Shown here: positions 6,345 through 12,260 of the stretch, piece after piece | Layout of the letters: each line of letters starts with the position of its first letter | How positions within the stretch are numbered: the stretch's first letter is position 1 | From: Segatella salivae DSM 15606 | Lineage (GTDB): Bacteria > Bacteroidota > Bacteroidia > Bacteroidales > Bacteroidaceae | Assembly: GCF_000185845.1 (NCBI RefSeq) | Contig: NZ_GL629647.1 | Coordinates: 619,887-632,146 of the forward strand | Length of the DNA: 12,260 nt | Direction of reading: 5' to 3' | Translations under genes and position numbers: made by a program | Notes under the pieces: generated by a model | Databases searched by the model: none | What the model saw: only the letters and a program-made list of their open reading frames with translations | What the model was told of the DNA's origin: nothing

Positions 6345-7659
6345 GGGGGCGTAGTTGTATATGGTTTGTACGATAGTATATGGTTAAAGAGAATATGCAC
6401 CATAGCGCAATCATACATATAACCATACTCCTAAATGACCAGAGATATACAATATGTGGGAATACACCCATACTAATAATGGTAAAAATGATATAGCCAA
6501 TAGTTATATCATCAATTTGATTTATGGCTACTTGTAGCAGTGAAACATTATCGAAAATAATCTTTAGAAATAAGCTACATCCGACCATGCAAAATAAAAT
6601 AGGGCTACTAATGAAGTTTTCTCCTGCAATGAATCGTACAATGATGTCGCTTAATGTTGTAGAGATTGTTATAAATCCAAATGCAGCAAGTAAAGTCATA
6701 AGAAGGCTAATGTCCCATAATCTCTTACATTTTGAAATTTTTTTTTGGAAATAAAGTGTGGCTAATTTACTCCAAATAGGATTGAGGACACTTTGATAAA
6801 TGCTCGTGAAGAATGTAAATACCTTTTGTGCAATATTGACAATTGCCGCCTCTTTTAATCCTAACAATGCACCAGAATAAATGGTTAAAATATTAGTTAA
6901 GAAGCTTCCTGCGAAACCAATAATTAAATATTTTATACCTAAAGGTAACAAAAACTTTATATCCTTAATCGTCTGTCCCATTTGAATCCGTATGTTCCAC
7001 CATTTTCTTTTGTAAATAAAAAAACATGTGGAGATGATGTAAACTAAAAGTGGACAGATAAAATAGATGACAGATGTATATACAATTGAGACTTTTAAAA
7101 TAGCAAGTCCGGATACAATGATGAAGGTAAAAACGCTTGATATAAAACCAAAGATAGCATTATACTTGTTTTCTCCATAGCTAAAGAATAAAGCCCCAGG
7201 AATCGATAGTGGTATCGTGAAGAAGAATAAGAGTAGGACAATCGTACAAATGATATGTCCTTGTTGTTGTAGCTGTAAATCTTCAGTCTTGAAAAGCTTT
7301 TCAAATGGGAAGTAATGATGAAAGAAGATTAATATAAGCGCTAATAGCAAGGCTAGTGTACTGAAGAAAATGAGTGTAGAATAAAAGTATCTTTTAGTAT
7401 CTTCGTCTCCTTCTTTCCCACGGCTTAAATTTTTACTTGCAATGCTTCGCAGGACATTCGTTAATCCAAAATCGCCAGTAATGATGACTGCAGCAATGGA
7501 GGTGATGCTTCCCCAGAGCCCAAATTGCTCTTGGGTATAGAAACGAATAATAATAAATACTAATAAAGAACGTAACAGCGTCGCGACCGTTGTTGAAAGG
7601 AAAATCCAAGAGATGCCTTGTAATAAAGATGATGAAGAGAGCCGTTTTAACCTATTCAT
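6337..7659 (-). CDS. wzx: Wzx-type polysaccharide flippase (MOP superfamily)
   Basis: The 440-residue protein has about twelve membrane helices by eye and normal flippase length. Its start has the family pattern: an amphipathic beginning, then SWIFLSTTVATLLRSLLVF, IIRFYTQEQFGLWGSI and GDFGLTNVLRSIAS. The last resembles the polar loop of polysaccharide-biosynthesis MOP proteins. It would flip the undecaprenyl-pyrophosphate-linked repeat unit from the cytoplasmic to the periplasmic face. Cytoplasmic loops carry basic patches (for example around YKRKWWNIRI). The gene follows the GT10 gene after 48 nt, one of the two longest gaps in the operon, and overlaps wzy by 8 nt. No clear promoter was found in that gap. 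MATE-type drug exporters share the fold, but the sequence and context favour Wzx. Confidence 0.9.
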   Translation of the reverse strand: MNRLKRLSSSSLLQGISWIFLSTTVATLLRSLLVFIIIRFYTQEQFGLWGSITSIAAVIITGDFGLTNVLRSIASKNLSRGKEGDEDTKRYFYSTLIFFSTLALLLALILIFFHHYFPFEKLFKTEDLQLQQQGHIICTIVLLLFFFTIPLSIPGALFFSYGENKYNAIFGFISSVFTFIIVSGLAILKVSIVYTSVIYFICPLLVYIISTCFFIYKRKWWNIRIQMGQTIKDIKFLLPLGIKYLIIGFAGSFLTNILTIYSGALLGLKEAAIVNIAQKVFTFFTSIYQSVLNPIWSKLATLYFQKKISKCKRLWDISLLMTLLAAFGFITISTTLSDIIVRFIAGENFISSPILFCMVGCSLFLKIIFDNVSLLQVAINQIDDITIGYIIFTIISMGVFPHIVYLWSFRSMVICMIALWCIFSLTIYYRTNHIQLRPHE

Positions 7660-7707
7660 TAGGAAATAATAATGTGTGTGTTAAATTATAAAGCAAGATA
7701 TTAATCT

Positions 7708-8664
7708 TTAAATGACGAGATTCCACTTCCATGCAAGATACTGTTTTATTTTTACAGGCAACGTATAGCGATAGGGGCTTAATATGGATTTGAACTGCTT
7801 TTGTTCATGAATTGGGGTTCTAATCGTCTCCAAAAAGTTTATATCTTCTTTAATTCTTTCAAAAACATTGTAGTTGAAGAGTATCCTTTTTTTAGCATCT
7901 TCTAATGTAATCGTAGAGTCAAAATCCCCTCGGAGAGCCTTTTGCATACATTGAATAGCTTGGTTATAATGGGTAATATCTAAGTAGACGAATGAGTTTT
8001 TTGGGAAAAAATCATCAATATTAGGGCACCCATAATAGAATGGTATACACGATGTTAGGAAAGCATCTCCTATCTTCTCTGTCCAATAGTTAGGGCAAAA
8101 GCAGTTTTCAATGGCTAAACAATATTTATACTTGGAGAGGACTTCAAACTTATCTTCAATAGGCTGATAGCCCATACCATATATGTCTAAGAGGTCGGGA
8201 TATTCTTCTTTCACTCGTTCTACAAATGCAACTCGTTTACGATGGCCTTGTGTAAAGCGTTTATTTGAGGTGATAATACAAAATTTATTTAAGCGCTTTT
8301 CTATCGATTCCTCAAAATTTTGGAAGAATGTCGCATCTAAATTCTTCTTATTTCCTACGAGCCATGGCAAAACGGGATGACTTAGTTTGAAATGCGGATG
8401 ATGTAGTTTATAAGGTCCAACAACGAGACCATATTGTGCTAAGTAGCTGGACGGAAAAGGTTTTATAAAAGGAGGTTCTCCTATGTACAAAATACGTTTA
8501 TGTGTGGGTACTTTGCAAATGAGTTCTTTCTCAACACTATCAATCACTGCGATATAATCGTAATCGGTAGTGGTATCGAACACAAATTCTATGTTTTGAA
8601 ACTGTCCTATGAGCAGTTGTCGCCTTAAATGCTGCTGATCTGACAGAACTAAGACCTTAGTCAT
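7708..8664 (-). CDS. GT10 family fucosyltransferase (alpha-1,3/1,4-type)
   Basis: The 318-residue protein contains the GT10 core at 179-214: YKYCLAIENC, then PNYWTEKIGDAFLTSCIPFYYGCP, which corresponds to the family's donor-binding motif (N..YxTEKixdAf..g.iPiyyG). An earlier CIITSNKRFTQGHRKRVAFV segment (129-148) fits the GDP-binding region, and IGEPP (61-65) provides the acidic residue expected near the acceptor site. Known members, such as Helicobacter FucTs and Bacteroides homologues, transfer fucose from GDP-fucose to GlcNAc in an alpha-1,3 or 1,4 linkage. The heptad repeats found before the C-terminus in Helicobacter enzymes are absent; the tail is short and basic, which may touch the membrane. 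It overlaps the GT2 gene by 4 nt (ATGA). The family is clear; linkage and acceptor are not readable. Confidence 0.88.
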   Translation of the reverse strand: MTKVLVLSDQQHLRRQLLIGQFQNIEFVFDTTTDYDYIAVIDSVEKELICKVPTHKRILYIGEPPFIKPFPSSYLAQYGLVVGPYKLHHPHFKLSHPVLPWLVGNKKNLDATFFQNFEESIEKRLNKFCIITSNKRFTQGHRKRVAFVERVKEEYPDLLDIYGMGYQPIEDKFEVLSKYKYCLAIENCFCPNYWTEKIGDAFLTSCIPFYYGCPNIDDFFPKNSFVYLDITHYNQAIQCMQKALRGDFDSTITLEDAKKRILFNYNVFERIKEDINFLETIRTPIHEQKQFKSILSPYRYTLPVKIKQYLAWKWNLVI

Positions 8665-9656
8665 TGTTTTATTTTTTTGAGAATTTTAAATGTAAATGCA
8701 GCAGGGATAATATAGAATCGGGCCAAATTATAGTTAGTTATATGGAGTACTAATCTCAAGAAGAACGGAACAGATGTATAAGCCGAAGGTGCTATACCTC
8801 TAATTTTAGTATGTAGTTCATAAAACGAGGCCTTGTCTTTTGCTTGACAACAGGCCACTAAATGATGAGAATATAATTTCAAAATGCCGATTTCTAAGGC
8901 TTCTTGATAAGAGTTCCTCTTGTCTCTAAAGAACTTTTGAAGCACTTCTATGCTCTTCCAGTCTTGTAAAAACCGTGAACGTGAATATTGATATGTATAA
9001 GATTGTTCATTAGTACAATTATAATAGTATAAAGTTTCGTGTATATTTTTTACACTATGTGCATAATAAGCCAGTCGAGCTGTTACTTGATAGTCTTCTC
9101 CACAGTTAATATTTGCCAGCGGTTTAATAGCATTATCTCTATATAAACTTGTGCGAATGAGCCGCCCCCAAATACAAACAGGCGCTTTCCTTGCTAATAA
9201 CGCGCATACCATATCCTCTGCGTCTAAATACGAAGGTTGAAATACTACTTGCTCGAAATTACTATGTTGCTCTATAAAATCAACGGTTACAATATCACAA
9301 TCATATTTTATTTGAGTAGCGACCATCTTTGTTACCATATCCTTACTCACATAATCATCAGAGTCAACCCAAGTTATGAAACGACCATGCGCATGTTCTA
9401 TAGCTATATTTCGTGTAGCAGCAAGTCCTATATTCTCTCTATTTTCAATGATATAGTAATTGAGCTGACAATTTATTAGTCGTCTTTTTAACACGAGTAA
9501 ACTGTCATCCGTCGAACAATCATCTACAAAAATATATTCTACATTTGGGTATGTTTGTCCCAAAATACTATCTAAGCAGCGATTGAGATATGTACTTACA
9601 TTATAAATTGGTACACAAATCGATACTAATGGCGCTATTTCTTTGCCTTCTATCAT
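8661..9656 (-). CDS. GT2 family glycosyltransferase
   Basis: The 331-residue protein starts its GT-A domain with VSICVPIYNVSTYLNRCLDS (11-30), followed by VEYIFVDDCSTDDS (39-52) and NIGLAATRNIAIEHAHGRFI (75-94). The metal-binding DxD lies in WVDSDDY (96-102), and CGEDYQ (185-190) supplies the ED motif around the catalytic base. These are the standard marks of an inverting GT2 transferase. The C-terminal third is helical and ends in a hydrophobic-basic stretch, likely a membrane contact. It would add a sugar to the repeat unit in the cytoplasm; donor unknown. It lies 8 nt after the GT11 gene and overlaps the GT10 gene by 4 nt. Confidence 0.92.
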   Translation of the reverse strand: MIEGKEIAPLVSICVPIYNVSTYLNRCLDSILGQTYPNVEYIFVDDCSTDDSLLVLKRRLINCQLNYYIIENRENIGLAATRNIAIEHAHGRFITWVDSDDYVSKDMVTKMVATQIKYDCDIVTVDFIEQHSNFEQVVFQPSYLDAEDMVCALLARKAPVCIWGRLIRTSLYRDNAIKPLANINCGEDYQVTARLAYYAHSVKNIHETLYYYNCTNEQSYTYQYSRSRFLQDWKSIEVLQKFFRDKRNSYQEALEIGILKLYSHHLVACCQAKDKASFYELHTKIRGIAPSAYTSVPFFLRLVLHITNYNLARFYIIPAAFTFKILKKIKQ

Positions 9657-9664
9657 CGGTGGTT

Positions 9665-10540
9665 TTAATCTAAAATAATCCAGTTATCACAAACACAATC
9701 ACGATTAATGAAGTTATTGGGTGCAACAACGATATGATTCTCAATGGGATGTTGTAACCAAGCTCCCCACCAATAAAAAGTGGAGTTCGATATAATAGCA
9801 TGTTGACATTGAGTCATGAGATACATATCGGCTATGGTTGCCCACGCATTGTCTTTCTCTTTCACGAAATAAAGATTAGCGTTCGTGGGAAGATTATTCA
9901 TTGCCCATGCCTGTTCTTGTGTAAAAACAACAAATAAAGGGGCGGGGAGCTGTTCTTGAACGTGGGAGATGGCTTTCGCATAATAGTCTTTATTACAAAG
10001 TGGATATGGGGAGTCTTTCTTGTCTTTAACCTCTTGATAGCGACGAATACCTAACATGACTAAGGGCTTGCCTGTACCTTTTAGCATTTGTAGCTCATCT
10101 GTTATGGTATGTGGTAGGATACTCTTAAGTTGAAAGTCACGACGAATCTCATCGCTGTAATTCTCAAAATAGCGTGGACTTTGCCAATAGCCTTCTAAAA
10201 AGATATTTTTATTCGTAAATTCAAATAAGCGTTTTTCATAATGAAAAGGTTCTTTCTCTTTGATAAATTGATAATGGGGACACAGAAGGTTCCGACCAAT
10301 TCTACGGCTAATTCTTTTAATATTTAATTCGCCTTTGTAGTTGAAAGTAATCCATTTGGCTGTAGGGAGTTGGCATTTAAAGTGGTTTAATTCAAGATGT
10401 CTCTGATATTTGTAATCTTGCTCAAAACCTTGTCTCAAATTAAATGCCATGGGGGTTCGGTAATGGAGTGATAATGCTTTTGCTGTTGCATAAATAAACA
10501 TCTGGTTTCCTAAGCCGCCAAAGAGTGTTGTTGCAATCAT
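9665..10540 (-). CDS. GT11 family fucosyltransferase (alpha-1,2-type) with divergent HxRRxD motif
   Basis: The 291-residue protein has the main GT11 landmarks. They are LFGGLGNQMFIYATAKALSL at the N-terminus, LEGYWQSPRYF (115-125), and near the C-terminus SNSTFYWWGAWL (251-262), the counterpart of NSSFSWWGAWL. Length is normal. GT11 enzymes use GDP-fucose to form alpha-1,2-fucosyl links, usually on galactose. The central motif, normally HxRRGDY, reads GIRRYQEVKD (164-173): the two Arg are kept, but the His is Gly and the GDY is replaced. I recall related Bacteroidota proteins with an IRRYQE version, so this may be a real subfamily, but acceptor or linkage could differ. The gene lies 47 nt after ugd. 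Confidence 0.87.
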   Translation of the reverse strand: MIATTLFGGLGNQMFIYATAKALSLHYRTPMAFNLRQGFEQDYKYQRHLELNHFKCQLPTAKWITFNYKGELNIKRISRRIGRNLLCPHYQFIKEKEPFHYEKRLFEFTNKNIFLEGYWQSPRYFENYSDEIRRDFQLKSILPHTITDELQMLKGTGKPLVMLGIRRYQEVKDKKDSPYPLCNKDYYAKAISHVQEQLPAPLFVVFTQEQAWAMNNLPTNANLYFVKEKDNAWATIADMYLMTQCQHAIISNSTFYWWGAWLQHPIENHIVVAPNNFINRDCVCDNWIILD

Positions 10541-10587
10541 ATTTTTGAGATATATTGGGATATGGAATATCTTTTCTCTCCCTATTT

Positions 10588-11901
10588 TTAATCTTTCCCA
10601 AACAAATCGCGGGTGTAAACCTTCGTTTTTACGTCGTCTAACGTGCTGTCGTAGCGGTTGGCGATGATGGAGTTGGCTTGGGATTTGAATTGCGAGAGGT
10701 TGTTGACGACACGGCTTCCGAAGAAGGTTGTGCCATCGTCGAGGGTGGGTTCGTAGATGATTACGCGGGCACCTTTGGCTTTGATGCGCTTCATAATGCC
10801 CTGGATGGAGCTTTGACGGAAGTTGTCTGAGTGGCTTTTCATCGTCAGACGGTAGACGCCAATGATAACTTCTCGCTCGTCGTGGGGCGCATAATTGGTC
10901 TCTTCGCTATAGTTATAGTAGCCCGCGCGCTTGAGCACTTGATCGGCAATGAAGTCCTTTCGGGTGCGGTTGCTTTCGACAATGGCCTGAATTAAGTTCT
11001 CGGGCACGTCCTGATAGTTCGCCAACAGCTGCTTCGTGTCTTTGGGAAGACAGTAGCCTCCGTAGCCAAATGAGGGGTTGTTGTAGTGATTTCCGATGCG
11101 AGGGTCTAAGCAAACGCCATTGATAATGGCCTGTGTGTCAAGGCCTTTTACTTCGGCATAGGTGTCTAATTCGTTGAAATAAGACACGCGAAGTGCCAAA
11201 TAGGTATTGGCAAAGAGCTTCACAGCCTCGGCCTCTTTCATGCCCATGAAGAGGGTGGGGATGTCGGTTTTGAGGGCACCTTCCTGCAACAGACGGGCAA
11301 AAACCTCGGCCTGTCGGCGCATGTTGTCGGGACTTGTCACCTTGTTGATAGCCTCATTCTCAGCCGTTTCGCCGGGGATGAGCTTGGGATAGCCCACGAT
11401 GATGCGTGTGGGGTAGAGGTTATCGTAGAGGGCTTTGCTCTCTCTGAGGAACTCGGGTGCAAACAACAGGTTGAATTGCGCCGCGCCTTGCTGTGCATAT
11501 TTGAGGTAGAGGTTGCGCGTATAGCCCACAGGAATGGTGGATTTGATGACCATGGTGGCCGACGGATTGACACTGAGTACCTTGTCAATGACCTCTTCTA
11601 CGTAGGTGGTGTCGAAATAGTTTTTCGCCGGGTCATAGTTCGTTGGCGTGGCAATCACCACGAAGTCGGCATCTTTGTAGGCCATGTCGGCATCCAATGT
11701 GGCCGTCAGGCGCAAGGGTTTCTCGCGCAGATACTGCTCGATGTAATCGTCTTGAATGGGCGATTGGCGATGGTTGATGAGGTTAATCTTTTCGGGAACG
11801 ACGTCAACGGCCATCACTTCGTGGTGTTGTGCCAGTAGGGTGGCCATGCTGAGGCCCACATATCCGGTGCCGGCGACTGCTATTTTTAGATCTTTTTCCA
11901 T
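10588..11901 (-). CDS. ugd: UDP-glucose 6-dehydrogenase (HasB-type Ugd)
   Basis: The 437-residue enzyme oxidises UDP-glucose to UDP-glucuronate with two NAD+. The NAD site GTGYVG is at 11-16, with the ribose-binding Asp33 at the end of the second strand. STIPVG (121-126) and PEFLRESKALYDNLYP (149-164) contribute the conserved Thr and Glu. Lys228 and Asn232 lie in EAVKLFANTYLALRVSYFNE. The catalytic Cys284 is in GYGGYCLPKD (279-288). The GGYCLPKD form is the one found in Streptococcus pyogenes HasB, which the whole protein strongly resembles, so it is not a defect; UDP-ManNAc dehydrogenases usually differ around these motifs. The C-terminal domain ends YTRDLFGKD. It is the first gene of the operon and is far richer in G+C than the genes after it (34/60 at 11701-11760 against 12/60 in wzy). 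Confidence 0.95.
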   Translation of the reverse strand: MEKDLKIAVAGTGYVGLSMATLLAQHHEVMAVDVVPEKINLINHRQSPIQDDYIEQYLREKPLRLTATLDADMAYKDADFVVIATPTNYDPAKNYFDTTYVEEVIDKVLSVNPSATMVIKSTIPVGYTRNLYLKYAQQGAAQFNLLFAPEFLRESKALYDNLYPTRIIVGYPKLIPGETAENEAINKVTSPDNMRRQAEVFARLLQEGALKTDIPTLFMGMKEAEAVKLFANTYLALRVSYFNELDTYAEVKGLDTQAIINGVCLDPRIGNHYNNPSFGYGGYCLPKDTKQLLANYQDVPENLIQAIVESNRTRKDFIADQVLKRAGYYNYSEETNYAPHDEREVIIGVYRLTMKSHSDNFRQSSIQGIMKRIKAKGARVIIYEPTLDDGTTFFGSRVVNNLSQFKSQANSIIANRYDSTLDDVKTKVYTRDLFGKD

Positions 11902-11936
11902 TCTTATCCGATAATTCTAAGACTTATAAAATAAAT

Positions 11937-11969
11937 CAAATAGAATAATTAATCTTTATAAAAATCAAA
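11937..11969 (-). promoter_or_regulatory. Candidate promoter for ugd and the glycan operon
   Basis: On the minus strand TTTG (11966-11969) is followed after 21 nt by TCTATTTG (11937-11944), one base off the Bacteroidota -7 consensus TAnnTTTG. The box ends about 35 nt before the ugd ATG, a sensible leader length. The region is so AT-rich that a one-mismatch hit is weak evidence. Confidence 0.35.
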
Positions 11970-11975
11970 ACATAA

Positions 11976-12007
11976 CAAATAAATACCATCTCTACTTCTT
12001 ATTCAAA
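11976..12007 (-). promoter_or_regulatory. Alternative candidate promoter upstream of ugd
   Basis: On the minus strand TTTG (12004-12007) is followed after 20 nt by TTTATTTG (11976-11983), also one base off the -7 consensus. Its -33 box lies at the loop of the inverted repeat at 11992-12023, so a protein bound to that repeat could control it. It is as likely as the nearer candidate. Confidence 0.3.
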
Positions 12008-12023
12008 AGAGAATAAGAAATAG
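11992..12023. repeat. Inverted repeat in the ugd leader
   Basis: TTCTTATTC (11996-12004) and GAATAAGAA (12011-12019) are perfect complements around the 6-nt spacer AAAAGA. After one mismatch the outer CTA/TAG also pair, giving 12 of 13 positions. It could be an operator or an RNA hairpin. There is no following T run on the minus strand, so a terminator is unlikely. Confidence 0.5.
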
Positions 12024-12260
12024 AAAAGATTTTGCACGTAACCCAACCATTTAAAAGAGAAGATAAAGAAATAAGGAAAAGAAAAGTACAAGTCGTGCAG
12101 ACTATCATTGTACCCACTCTCTTTGTAAACCTAAAGAAAACCTAACCCCTATTAAATGAACAAGACTTCATAATTGTCTCGTCATATCCTATCTTACAGT
12201 TCGATTAATAGTAAATCTATTATTAATAATGCAAATATACAAAATATATTGATTACGTTA

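Larger units (their letters stand above)
11902..12260. other. AT-rich non-coding leader upstream of ugd
   Basis: No gene was found in these 359 bases on either strand. The region holds the probable promoter or promoters of the glycan operon (candidates at 11937-11969 and 11976-12007) and an inverted repeat at 11992-12023. An exact -7 box on the minus strand, TATATTTG at 12232-12239, also occurs, but its -33 partner would fall at or beyond the window edge. No UpxY/UpxZ-like antiterminator gene or invertible promoter repeat is visible. Confidence 0.7.

Noticed and set aside
11476..11838. Plus-strand frame of 120 codons opposite ugd
   Set aside because: ugd is a clear full-length enzyme here; the opposite frame is a by-product of its G+C-rich codons and has no recognisable domain.
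12204..12227. AT-only inverted repeat ATTAATA ... TATTAAT near the right edge
   Set aside because: Short and made only of A and T in a very AT-rich region; expected by chance.
1..12260. CRISPR array, tRNA, rRNA, insertion sequence or defence genes
   Set aside because: No regularly spaced repeats, cloverleaf or rRNA-like sequence, transposase, or nuclease-type genes were seen on either strand.

Overview
The window looks like a chromosomal piece from a member of the Bacteroidota, most likely Prevotella or a close relative. Two divergent promoters near the left end match the Bacteroidota consensus (TTTG, 19-20 nt, TAnnTTTG) exactly. Start codons lack Shine-Dalgarno sequences. The recognisable proteins (RarA, the HasB-type UDP-glucose dehydrogenase, the Gmd/Fcl remnants) read like Bacteroidota versions, but genus is an inference from memory of these families.

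Layout. Positions 1-218 hold the start of rarA, leaving the window on the minus strand. It shares a short divergent promoter region with a plus-strand gene (328-1137) for an unrecognised soluble protein with a very acidic tail. Positions 1138-1706 are mostly non-coding. They contain two adjacent hairpins and, on the minus strand, the decayed remains of a gmd-fcl pair (GDP-mannose 4,6-dehydratase and GDP-L-fucose synthase). Positions 1707-11901 are one tightly packed minus-strand surface-polysaccharide operon. In the order of transcription it contains: UDP-glucose 6-dehydrogenase, a GT11 fucosyltransferase, a GT2 glycosyltransferase, a GT10 fucosyltransferase, a Wzx flippase, a Wzy polymerase, a GT4 glycosyltransferase, a hexapeptide acetyltransferase, an integral-membrane acyltransferase and a GT26 (WecG/TagA) glycosyltransferase. 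Positions 11902-12260 are an AT-rich non-coding leader with promoter candidates and an inverted repeat.

How the genes fit together. The operon has the parts of a Wzx/Wzy-dependent pathway. Cytoplasmic glycosyltransferases build a repeat unit on undecaprenyl phosphate, two different acyltransferases probably O-acylate it, Wzx flips it and Wzy polymerises it. Ugd supplies UDP-glucuronate. The initiating phosphoglycosyltransferase and the export and chain-length proteins (Wza, Wzc types) are not in the window. Two putative fucosyltransferases of different families predict a glycan with two differently linked fucoses, possibly resembling host Lewis or H antigens.

The most interesting point is the contrast between these two fucosyltransferases and the gmd-fcl scar at the end of the same operon. 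The local GDP-fucose genes have been reduced to 38 and 25 codons, so GDP-fucose must come from genes elsewhere in the genome or from salvage. I found no CRISPR array, tRNA, rRNA, insertion sequence or defence system. The window is a variable glycan locus rather than a wholly new kind of system.
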